Assembly (NCBI RefSeq): GCF_017491605.1
Contig: NZ_JAFGYY010000009.1
Coordinates: 124,001 to 188,000, forward strand
Length of the DNA stretch: 64,000 nucleotides
From: Pseudomonas sp. 30_B
Lineage (GTDB): Bacteria > Pseudomonadota > Gammaproteobacteria > Pseudomonadales > Pseudomonadaceae
Reading direction: 5' to 3'
Shown here: piece by piece, positions 56,514 to 64,000 of the stretch
How positions within the stretch are numbered: the first letter of the stretch is position 1
Layout: each line of letters opens with the position of its first letter
Translations under genes and position numbers: made by a program
Notes under the pieces: model-generated
The model's input: the letters and a program-made list of their open reading frames with translations, nothing else
Database searches by the model: none
Told to the model about the DNA's origin: nothing

Positions 56514-57579
56514 GCTGAATCTCCCTATGCTTCATGTTTTCGCTCAATCCCTGGTAGTGCCCCAGATTGACGGTTATGCACGATTGCCCGGCGTCGGGAT
56601 CGAGCCCCAGTACGCCCGTCAGCCCCAGCAACACCGGGGCGCCGCCCAGCACCGGCTTCGGCAGGCATTTCACCGGCAGAGTGAGCTGCAGTTTCGCGGT
56701 GCATCGCCATCCCAGGTACACCCGCAACAGCACCAGCAGATCGCTGTGCAGTTGGCTTCCCGGCAGCCAGCCTTGCGCCTCGGCAAGGTCCTCAGTCACC
56801 AGTTCCAGGCGCACCTGGCTATTGGCATCCGCGCCCACGGCGCCCAGTGGCGTGCCCTGGGAGAGGCTGACGGGCCACTCTTTCGACAGGCTGGCAGGTT
56901 GTGCCAGCGGCACCTTTCGGAGCCAGTGCGCAGTCACGCGTGCCTGTGTGTTCGGCGCCAGCAGCTTCACCAGCGCGCTGATGCCCTCGGCATTGCGGGT
57001 CGGCAGGCGCATCACGCTGAGCAAGGCGAGGAAGCGCGATACCGGCGTGGCGACGTGATTCGCCGTCCCCGGAATGCCCAGCCCGATCAGCCCCAGCAGA
57101 CACTGCGAGGTGCTGTCCGTGCCACCGGCCTCGAAGGTCGCTGGGTAGGAGTACTTGCGCCAGATGCGGTAGAACTGGGTGAAGATGCGGTGGTTGAAGA
57201 TGTCGAGGAAGGCCTCCAGCGCTTCGTGCCCTTCCCTGCGCTGGGTAATGTCGTCCAGGTAGGCGGTGGGCAGCGGGGAGTCGACGCCGTACAAACCGAG
57301 CAGCCGGGTACGCACCGTGGCGGGGCGTTCGGGATACTCCTCGTCGAACTCGATGGCCTTGAGCTCGCCGGCGGGAAACGCCATGCCGGGGTGCGGACGA
57401 AAACGCACGGCATCGTCGCTGGGCCGTGTCGTGGTCCCCAAGGGGGGATTGTCCGGAGCCGCCGCTTCGAGCAGCTGGCAGAAGCGGTACAGGTTCGCTT
57501 CGGACACCCGCGCCGCCAGCCTGTCCAGCAGACCGCTGGCCTTCAGCCGGGAATACGCTGACTGTGGTTCTCGGTCCAT
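56494..57579 (-). CDS. tssG: T6SS baseplate protein TssG
   Basis: Baseplate wedge protein of 361 residues that pairs with two TssF copies. It carries the VasB/ImpH pattern: YRFCQLLEAA near 31-40, VRFRPHPGMAFPAGELKAIEF near 58-78, LLGLYGVDSPLP near 93-104, FLDIFNHRIFTQFYRIWRKY near 123-142. It starts inside the end of tssF (37-bp overlap) and ends inside the start of tssJ. Confidence 0.93.
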   Translation of the reverse strand: MDREPQSAYSRLKASGLLDRLAARVSEANLYRFCQLLEAAAPDNPPLGTTTRPSDDAVRFRPHPGMAFPAGELKAIEFDEEYPERPATVRTRLLGLYGVDSPLPTAYLDDITQRREGHEALEAFLDIFNHRIFTQFYRIWRKYSYPATFEAGGTDSTSQCLLGLIGLGIPGTANHVATPVSRFLALLSVMRLPTRNAEGISALVKLLAPNTQARVTAHWLRKVPLAQPASLSKEWPVSLSQGTPLGAVGADANSQVRLELVTEDLAEAQGWLPGSQLHSDLLVLLRVYLGWRCTAKLQLTLPVKCLPKPVLGGAPVLLGLTGVLGLDPDAGQSCITVNLGHYQGLSENMKHREIQHVAYRF

Positions 57580-59306
57580 CGCAGGCTCTTACCGGTAGGT
57601 TGCAGGACCAGCGTGAGCTGGTTGAACAGGTGGATATCGGCGTACAAGGCAAAGAAGCGATTGAGCATCTCGCCGAACAGAGTGATGTCGCCCTCGCCGC
57701 AGAAACCGTTGGCATCCAGCGTCACCTCGATGTCCACGCCGCGCAGCAGGAAGCCCTTCTCGAAGCGCTGGATCAGGTGATGGCGAACCTCGACGATGGC
57801 CGCCAGCCGGCGGCGGTTCAGCTCGCTGTGGGTCCAGTCGTACAGCGCCAGGGTGCCGCGCAGCACTTCGGCGTTGTCCAGCATCGGCAGGAAGTTGGAG
57901 CCCAGGTGGCTGAGCACGCGCCAGTGGAAGCGGTCCTGGTTGGGCGGGTAGCACGGCAGGGTCGGCGCACAGAGATTGCGCACCTTCAGGCCCATCAGCG
58001 GCGTCTTCACCAGTGAGTCCAGGAGAGTGCTCTGCAGCGCCTTGCGCGGCAGTTGGCCGTTGGTGCCGGTAAGGCGCAGTGACAGGCTTTCACTCTGGCT
58101 CAGCCGGTCGGCATCGAAGCCCTCACCGCCAAGAATCAGCCAGGTGTCGTGCATACCGTTCGCCCCGCGCTTCATCCGCGTGTGGAAGTAGCGCTCCGGC
58201 GCTTCGTCCCGCAGCATGCCGCCCTTGTGGCGGAAGCTGGTGAACGGCACGTAGTCGCGTTTCGACGAGTGCTTGAATGAGGACACATTGTCCACCGAGT
58301 AGATCTCGGTGTGCCCGTCCTGCAGGCGCATCGGCCGTAGCAGGTAATCGGTCTGCAGCGGCAATAGTGTCAGGGGGTCGGCCTCGAGCGGGAACAGGTT
58401 GATCACCGGCACCGCATGCAGCCGTACATGCTCGACGCTCACCACGAACTCGTGCGCCCACTGCTCGCTCAGTACCACTTCGAGTTCGAAGCCCGAAAAG
58501 CCCGGCGCAATCGGCATCTGCTCCAGCCCGCAGAGTGTGACGAACATGAACTTCTCGCGGAAGGTGAAATACTCCAACAGCAGTTGATAGCCGCTGAAGG
58601 CGCCGTCTCCCTTGGGCCAGAGGCGATCGTCCTCGCCAAACCCCTTCGGTGAGAAATGCCCGTCCAGCTTCAGTCGGTCGGGCTGCCCCGGCACGCGGAC
58701 ATACAGCGTCTGCGCCTTCAGCGTCAGGGCATGGTGCAGTGCGCAGGCCAGGGGGGCGTCGGCATTGAGGTACAGCGGCAGGCGGCTCAGATCGATCTGC
58801 GACCAGTCCGCCAGGGGGCTGCAGGCAAACCGCAGGTGCAGGACCGAGCGCCCGTCCGGCTCGCTGGTTACCCGCACCGTGTCGATGGTCATCGGGTACA
58901 GCGTGACATCCTGGGTGGCGGTATAGCGGCAGCGCGTACGCCGCGGCCCCACCGGCTGCGACATGATCTCGAAGCCCTGCGGCACTGCCTCGCAGCGCTT
59001 CATCTCGCGATAATCCGGCGTCAGCTCGACCACGGACAGCGACGGAATGGTGCGCAGATAGTGCGGCCACAGCAGGCTCACCAGCCCCTCGGTCAGCTCC
59101 GGCAGATCGTCATCGAGCTTCTCGCGCAGACGCCCCATGAGGAATGCGAAGCCCTCGAACAGCCGCTCCACGAAGGGATCGCGGGCGCCGGCCTTGTCCA
59201 GGTTGAGCTGCGCCGCCCGGTCAGGGAACGCCTCGGCGAACTCCTTGCCCGCCTCGCGCAGGTAGCGCATTTCGGCATCGAAATAACGCAGTGTCAGATT
59301 GTCCAT
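57543..59306 (-). CDS. tssF: T6SS baseplate protein TssF
   Basis: Largest baseplate wedge protein, 587 residues. The N-terminus has the VasA signature (YFDAEMRYLREAGKEFAEAFP near 8-28, DPFVERLFEGFAFL near 43-56, FPQL-like LTEGLVSLLWPHYL near 71-84). The middle holds a repeated phage gp6-like fold, and the C-terminus has LYADIHLFNQLTL near 558-570. The ATG at 59306 is the standard start; a longer frame to 59429 overlaps tssA and is not used. It lies 28 bp after the tssA stop. Confidence 0.94.
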   Translation of the reverse strand: MDNLTLRYFDAEMRYLREAGKEFAEAFPDRAAQLNLDKAGARDPFVERLFEGFAFLMGRLREKLDDDLPELTEGLVSLLWPHYLRTIPSLSVVELTPDYREMKRCEAVPQGFEIMSQPVGPRRTRCRYTATQDVTLYPMTIDTVRVTSEPDGRSVLHLRFACSPLADWSQIDLSRLPLYLNADAPLACALHHALTLKAQTLYVRVPGQPDRLKLDGHFSPKGFGEDDRLWPKGDGAFSGYQLLLEYFTFREKFMFVTLCGLEQMPIAPGFSGFELEVVLSEQWAHEFVVSVEHVRLHAVPVINLFPLEADPLTLLPLQTDYLLRPMRLQDGHTEIYSVDNVSSFKHSSKRDYVPFTSFRHKGGMLRDEAPERYFHTRMKRGANGMHDTWLILGGEGFDADRLSQSESLSLRLTGTNGQLPRKALQSTLLDSLVKTPLMGLKVRNLCAPTLPCYPPNQDRFHWRVLSHLGSNFLPMLDNAEVLRGTLALYDWTHSELNRRRLAAIVEVRHHLIQRFEKGFLLRGVDIEVTLDANGFCGEGDITLFGEMLNRFFALYADIHLFNQLTLVLQPTGKSLRWTENHSQRIPG

Positions 59307-59334
59307 GCTCACCGTTATGAATCCGCGAAGTCGC

Positions 59335-60921
59335 TCAGCCGCACAGCACGGCCGAGCGAACAGGGTCGATCGCGACCAGGGCAGCCAGCAGGCCTTCCAT
59401 GCGTCGCGCCAGGGTGGTCTTGTCGGCATCGCTGCGCTGGGATTTCTGCCGCAGCAACTTGAGCAGGCGTGCCTTGACCTCGAAGCCCAGTTCCGGCTCC
59501 CAGGCGCTCAGCCCCTGCTGCTGCGCAACGGCATCCAGCTCGCCCAGCAGGTGGATCGCCAGGTCGCTCTTGCCGTACTGCTCGGCCACCCGCGCCATCA
59601 GCAGGCGCAGCAGCCAACGCTGTCGCCCGGTCGTCGCATCCGGGCGCGCGGCCAGCCAGACCAGGGCGGCCTCGACCCCATCGCTGTCGGCCTGGGCTAG
59701 GGCTTCGCTTTCCAGGGCCAGGATGTCGTCCGCCACGGCGCTACTCGGGACGGACGTGGACATCCACGGAGCGGGCTGATTGCCGCTCACCTGCTGGATG
59801 ATCCATTCGCGCGTGGGCTCATCGGCGAAGGGCGTGCCATCGTTCCAGCGCAACTGTTCGATGCCCGGCAGGCGTTCGAGGAACATGCCCAGGTCGCGCT
59901 TGATGATGTCCGCCCAGCCTTCGTAGGGGACGCCCAGCTTGCCCAGGCTCTGGCAGAGGTACCACTGCAGGTCCAGCCAGAAGTGATTCACCCCTTCGGC
60001 GTACATGCGCTCCACCTGGTCCAGCAGTTCGATCCAGCTCTGCTGCAGGTACAGGCGTTTGAGCTGGGCGCGATACTCCGTGCGCGGGGGGGCCAGGCGG
60101 GTATTGCCGTTGGCCTCCTGCACCGGCAACTGGTGCACGGTGTCCCAGCGCAGGCTGGTCAGCAGGCGATGGGCCGCCAGCCAGCCCTGCGGCTGGTCGC
60201 GTAGATAGCCGGCCAGCGCCTTGCCGCTGTCCAGCAGATCGCGACCGGACTTGATCGCCGACAGCATCGGCGCCGTCGAGTGCGGCGCGGGCTCCGGATG
60301 CGCGGCGCTGTTCTGCGGCACCAGCGCGTTCACACCGCCCGATTGCGTCAGGCGCGCGGCCAAGGCCCCGTAGAGTGCCCCCAACCCCGGACGGTCGGCT
60401 TCCGGCCAGGCGGCAACTATCTGCTCCAGCCAGGCCAGCGCCGCCACCGTGCGCTGCGCCTCCGCCTTCACCACCTCGGGGAATAGCGACAGGCTGTCCA
60501 GCACCTTGCCGCTGGCCAGCCATTCAAGCGCCATGCGCCGGCTGTTCGGACGGGTCGGCAACACCTGCCCATCGAATCGTTCGAGCAGTGCCGCCAGCAG
60601 TTCCAGGCCATCGGCTAGCCCCGCCTCGCCGTCGCGCTGAGTGCGCGCCCAGAGGTAATAGGTGGCGATGCGCAGGTCCTTGTAGCGGCTCTTCAGCAAC
60701 TGCTCCGCCAGTTGCGCCACCCGGTCCACATCCGCCCCGGACAGCTTGTTGACCTCCTCGCGCATGAGCTGGAAGTCATCGTCGTAACCGGGGTCCTCGC
60801 CCACAGGCACGTCACTGCTGATCGGCGTCAGCCAGGGCTCCCAGCCACTCGCCTGAGCCTTCGCCAACGCCACGGCGTCCTGCCCTTCCAGGCAGGTCGA
60901 AATCAATCCCTGCAAACTCAT
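59335..60921 (-). CDS. tssA: T6SS protein TssA (ImpA/VasJ type)
   Basis: Cytoplasmic TssA of 528 residues, a cap and priming factor for baseplate and tail assembly. The ImpA_N domain is at about 10-140 (GYDDDFQLMREEVNKLSG, YKDLRIATYYLWART) and a VasJ-like C-terminal domain is at about 250-528 (LAAHRLLTSLRWDTV, RWLLRLLMARVAEQYGK), which is the ring-forming part in this class. The ATG at 60921 follows AGGACAC; an upstream extension lies in tssM. It is 37 bp downstream of tssM. Confidence 0.92.
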   Translation of the reverse strand: MSLQGLISTCLEGQDAVALAKAQASGWEPWLTPISSDVPVGEDPGYDDDFQLMREEVNKLSGADVDRVAQLAEQLLKSRYKDLRIATYYLWARTQRDGEAGLADGLELLAALLERFDGQVLPTRPNSRRMALEWLASGKVLDSLSLFPEVVKAEAQRTVAALAWLEQIVAAWPEADRPGLGALYGALAARLTQSGGVNALVPQNSAAHPEPAPHSTAPMLSAIKSGRDLLDSGKALAGYLRDQPQGWLAAHRLLTSLRWDTVHQLPVQEANGNTRLAPPRTEYRAQLKRLYLQQSWIELLDQVERMYAEGVNHFWLDLQWYLCQSLGKLGVPYEGWADIIKRDLGMFLERLPGIEQLRWNDGTPFADEPTREWIIQQVSGNQPAPWMSTSVPSSAVADDILALESEALAQADSDGVEAALVWLAARPDATTGRQRWLLRLLMARVAEQYGKSDLAIHLLGELDAVAQQQGLSAWEPELGFEVKARLLKLLRQKSQRSDADKTTLARRMEGLLAALVAIDPVRSAVLCG

Positions 60922-60958
60922 CGGTGTGTCCTGTATTCCTTCACCTGAATCGGCCTCC

Positions 60959-63900
60959 CTACTCGAACGGATCGGCCACGGCATAGGGATCAAGCTGCCC
61001 CACACCGGCATTGAAAATGTTCTCCGGCAGCTTGAAGCCCCGCAGTTGCAGCAGGGCCAGCGGCCCATTGCCCAGTTCGGTGCGCATCTGCCAAGTCAGG
61101 GGCAGCTTGTCCGGTGCGGTCAGTACCAGCTCGTAGCGTGTATTGCTGTCGTCCAGGGCAGTGACCTGGGCCTGTTCGAGCAGGCGGATCAGGCCCCAGG
61201 TGCCGGAGTAGTCGCCGAACAGCCGCGCCCCGGCCTTGACGCTGGTCCAGCTCAGCGAGGCGCCCGGGTGGTCCATGCCGCCCGGCCAGGTGAACTGCTG
61301 CCAGCTCTCCATCTGGTTGAAATACTCCAGGGTCACGCCGTCGAGGATGAGGGTTGTCTCCACCACATTGCGCACGGGCTTGGCCTGGAGCTCGAACGTC
61401 ATCCCCATGCCGCCGTCGGTGTAGAGGACGTCCGCCAGGGCGCTGAGCTGATTGACCGCCTTGAGAAACTGCGGATTGAAGTGCAGTCCCTGGCTGTTGG
61501 CGCTGTCCGGCACCCAGCGGTTGCCCTCCTTGTGCAGCACGCCGCCCAGTTGTGTGCTGATGAACTGATCGATCCGCCCGCTCCCGGCCCGAATCATCTG
61601 GCCCAGCATCGGCAGCGAAGCGTCGCTGCCGGTGGCGGCGAACGGATAGCGGCCATCGAAGGCCTGGACCCAGTTGGCCACCACCGCCCGCTGCCACTGG
61701 CGATTCAGGCTCTGAGAGGAAGGCTGCAGTACGCCCTCCCAGGCCTGGCTGAGCGGTTGCACGAAGAGGTTCTGGCCAAAGCCGCTCCACTCAGCCCCCA
61801 GGCTGGCGGCGATCAGGTCGCCATAGTCGAGGGTATCGGTGAGGTCGACGCTCTTGCCCTGGAACACCGTCTGCGCCAGGGCCTGGGTGGCAACCTGCGG
61901 GTCGCTGGCGTTGGTGACCTGCTGCAGCTTCAGGCGCACGCGGGTCACGCGGGTGAGGAAGGCCTGCAGGCTCAGGCTGTCGTCGCCGTTCGCGGCCGCG
62001 CCCTTGTCCTTGCCGAGCAGGGCGAGCAGTGGACCGAAGGTGCTGTCCAGCGGGCCACGCGGCTCAGCCGACTTCTGATCGATCGCCGGCTGCTTGTCCT
62101 TCTCCAGCAATTGCTGCGCCGACTTCATCAGCGAGTCGGCCAGCGCCTCGCCCTTGACCTCGGTCTTGCCCTGGTAGGCCAGGGTGTTCATCAGGGCAAT
62201 CAGCGGCGACTGGCGCACGTCGCTGAGCAGGGTGAGCTGGCTGATGGCATCGGACAGGCTACTCGCCTGACGCCAGCGGATGCTGTTGAGAAACGCCAGC
62301 CAAGCGCCACTGAAGTCCTGGAAATAGCGCTCGGTCAACTGGGCCTTGAGCACCTCGGGATTCAGCTCACTGTCGAGCGTGCTCTGCTGATCGCTGAGCA
62401 CCCAGTCAATCTCCTCGCGACGCGCCTCGGCCACCTCATCGATCGCCTTGCGCACCTGGCCCTCCCAGGCCTGGCGGGTGAATACCCCCGGCACCGTATT
62501 GGGGGTATCGAACAGGCTGGAGGCGTCGGTCTCGCCGACCATCTCCATCAGGGTCATCGCCGCGTAGTTGTTGCTCGCCTGGTCGAGCACCTGCTGGTAC
62601 AGGTTGGCCACGCCGTTGCGCTGGCCCAATTGCCCCAGCAGCACCTGCCGGGCCTTGGCCACCAGCGCCGGCTGAGCGGTGATGCGCCACTCGGGATGCG
62701 CCGCCAGATGCTGCGCATAGAAGGCCCATAGGTTGGGCGACACGCCTTGCCACAGGCCCGGCGCCACGCCGGGACGAGCGGGTTCTGATTCTGTCAGCAC
62801 CTTGGTCAGGAAGGTGGCATCGACCTTCTCCGGCCGCCCCATCATCAGATAGGCCTTGAGCTGCCCGTGGGCATCCTCTGCGCGCGTCACCCGCTCGGGG
62901 CTGTCCGCCGGCAGCGCGGCCAATTCGCTCAACTGAGTTTCCAGATGCTTCGCCGCCACGTCACGCATCAGGCGATTGTTGGCCTGGGCATAACGCGGCC
63001 ACAGCGAGGCCAGCAAGGCATCGTTCTGGCTCATCCCGAAGCGCTGGTACCAGGGCACACCGTGTTCACGCCGGTAATCTAGCCGCGCCAGCTCGCGGGT
63101 CAGTTCGTTGAGCGCGGTCAGCTGTGCATCCGGATTACCCGGTTTGCCGATGGTCACCAATGCCGACTGCACCGTGGCGATCTGGCTGCGGTTGCTGGCG
63201 AAGGACAGCAGCAGGGCGAGGAGGCAGAGGCCAGCGAGGCCAAGTGCGGCGGCGTAGGCTCCGCGCAGCCAGGTCCAGCCACGCGGGCGACCACCCAGGG
63301 AATTGTCGCCAAGCACACCACGCCAGGCTGGGTCGACGTGCCAGCCATGTTCGATTCCGCCGATCGGTTCACGCACGGGCAGGCTGAACCACAGCCCACC
63401 CGGCGTCACTTCCTCGTTACGCAGTAACGGCTCCAGAGCTTCCTTCCAGCGCGCGATTCCTTCGCTACGAAGGTCGCTGGCGAGACGCAGCAGGAAGTCA
63501 TGGCGGCAGTTCTCCTCCATCTGCGCCAGACCCTTTTCGCGCAGTGGCAGTTCCAGGCGCTCCAGTCTGCCGGCCAGTTGCTCACTGCTCAGGCGCGGCG
63601 TCAGTTGGCAGCCCACCGCCTCCACCGGGCGTTGGCTCTGGTCCCACTCGCTGCCCCGCACCTCCCACAGATGCACCGGCGCCTGCCAGCGCAACGCCTG
63701 GGTGATTTTCCGCAGATGAAGCACTGCATTATCCATATGCCCGGGCTCGGTGCTCTGCTCCTTGTTCAGTGCCCAGACGATGCCATCCAGCGGACGGCGC
63801 GGGCAGAGCTTGCGCCAACGTTCCAGCAATTCTTCATTCACCGCACCCTGCAGGCTGCCGCCCCAAAGTAGGACGGTGCGCTCGCCTTCGAGCCATTGCC

Positions 63901-64000
63901 GGTCTTCCAGCCTCGGGGCGATAGCCTTGATCTCTGCCGGCTCGCCGACCACCAGCAGCAAGCGAACCTTGCGGCGCCAGAAGTAGCCGATGTTGTCACG
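60959..64000 (-). CDS. tssM: T6SS inner-membrane protein TssM (IcmF family; 5' end outside window)
   Basis: Core of the trans-envelope complex with TssL and TssJ. The frame is open to the right edge; 1013 C-terminal residues are visible, so the first part, probably with two membrane helices and most of the cytoplasmic domain, is missing. Visible parts are the end of the cytoplasmic domain (LLLVVGEPAEIKAIAP, DGIVWALNKEQ), one membrane helix near WLRGAYAAALGLAGLCLLALL (split), then a long periplasmic helical region and the C-terminal beta domain with SWTSVKAGARLFGDYSGTWGL that contacts TssJ. An internal TTG at 63961 should not be taken as the start. Confidence 0.93.
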   Translation of the reverse strand, partial: RDNIGYFWRRKVRLLLVVGEPAEIKAIAPRLEDRQWLEGERTVLLWGGSLQGAVNEELLERWRKLCPRRPLDGIVWALNKEQSTEPGHMDNAVLHLRKITQALRWQAPVHLWEVRGSEWDQSQRPVEAVGCQLTPRLSSEQLAGRLERLELPLREKGLAQMEENCRHDFLLRLASDLRSEGIARWKEALEPLLRNEEVTPGGLWFSLPVREPIGGIEHGWHVDPAWRGVLGDNSLGGRPRGWTWLRGAYAAALGLAGLCLLALLLSFASNRSQIATVQSALVTIGKPGNPDAQLTALNELTRELARLDYRREHGVPWYQRFGMSQNDALLASLWPRYAQANNRLMRDVAAKHLETQLSELAALPADSPERVTRAEDAHGQLKAYLMMGRPEKVDATFLTKVLTESEPARPGVAPGLWQGVSPNLWAFYAQHLAAHPEWRITAQPALVAKARQVLLGQLGQRNGVANLYQQVLDQASNNYAAMTLMEMVGETDASSLFDTPNTVPGVFTRQAWEGQVRKAIDEVAEARREEIDWVLSDQQSTLDSELNPEVLKAQLTERYFQDFSGAWLAFLNSIRWRQASSLSDAISQLTLLSDVRQSPLIALMNTLAYQGKTEVKGEALADSLMKSAQQLLEKDKQPAIDQKSAEPRGPLDSTFGPLLALLGKDKGAAANGDDSLSLQAFLTRVTRVRLKLQQVTNASDPQVATQALAQTVFQGKSVDLTDTLDYGDLIAASLGAEWSGFGQNLFVQPLSQAWEGVLQPSSQSLNRQWQRAVVANWVQAFDGRYPFAATGSDASLPMLGQMIRAGSGRIDQFISTQLGGVLHKEGNRWVPDSANSQGLHFNPQFLKAVNQLSALADVLYTDGGMGMTFELQAKPVRNVVETTLILDGVTLEYFNQMESWQQFTWPGGMDHPGASLSWTSVKAGARLFGDYSGTWGLIRLLEQAQVTALDDSNTRYELVLTAPDKLPLTWQMRTELGNGPLALLQLRGFKLPENIFNAGVGQLDPYAVADPFE

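Noticed and set aside
63961..64000. TTG at 63961 as the start of tssM
   Set aside because: The frame continues to the window edge with sensible TssM sequence (YFWRRKVR), so the gene starts beyond the window.

Overview
The window is chromosomal DNA of a high-GC Pseudomonas, most like the P. aeruginosa / P. nitroreducens / P. citronellolis side of the genus. This rests on the gene content (msuEDC-sfnR, phnWX, hxuIRA with hemO, pdxB, pmpM, mltA, polB, nfuA-cti-metH, a type VI secretion cluster), on strongly GC-ending codons, and on abundant REP-like palindromes between genes. The species call is an inference. I see no rRNA, tRNA, CRISPR array, insertion sequence or prophage. Most of the window is ordinary core genome. 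Open frames antisense to real genes are very common and were left out.

Layout. At 1-5.4 kb lie the 5' end of an aromatic-acid-type MFS transporter and the organosulfur operon msuE-msuD-msuC-sfnR (minus strand), preceded by a good sigma-54 promoter and a palindromic enhancer candidate. At 5.4-11 kb are a saccharopine-dehydrogenase-like oxidoreductase, an ATP-NAD-kinase-family protein, a 57-residue conserved small protein, pdxB and a PmpM/NorM drug exporter. At 11-13.2 kb are an RhtA-like exporter, a divergent XRE-cupin regulator, and a strongly folded non-coding segment. At 13.2-18.9 kb is the 2-aminoethylphosphonate island: phnX, phnW, two LysR regulators and an organophosphate-type antiporter.

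At 19-24.5 kb is a heme-acquisition unit: a Fur box, ECF sigma factor HxuI, anti-sigma factor HxuR, TonB-dependent receptor HxuA, then heme oxygenase HemO overlapped by a YbaN-type membrane gene. At 24.5-36 kb are singletons: an HNH nuclease, a luciferase-like monooxygenase, an ArsC-like phosphatase-fold protein, DUF1543, a small secreted protein, a DUF1615 lipoprotein, an EamA exporter with a divergent Lrp regulator, DNA polymerase II, MltA and an AraC regulator. At 36.3-39.8 kb is a tight three-gene transporter-exporter-amidohydrolase operon. At 40.3-44.3 kb is an MFS gene behind a possible leader peptide, followed by glxA-like regulator, DUF1272 and a second MFS gene.

At 44.6-54.1 kb are nfuA, cti, metH, yggL, a second MATE exporter and a DUF2970 gene. 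From 54.25 kb to the right edge runs part of a type VI secretion cluster on the minus strand, in transcription order tssM (cut by the window edge), tssA, tssF, tssG, tssJ, tssE and a last gene that joins an ImpA_N (TssA-like) domain, one membrane segment and an OmpA-like peptidoglycan-binding domain. Its tssB, tssC, tssK, tssL, hcp, clpV and vgrG must lie outside the window if the system is complete. Points most worth a second look are that fusion protein, the folded element at 12.9-13.1 kb, the transporter-amidohydrolase operon at 36-40 kb, and the leader region at 40.3 kb.
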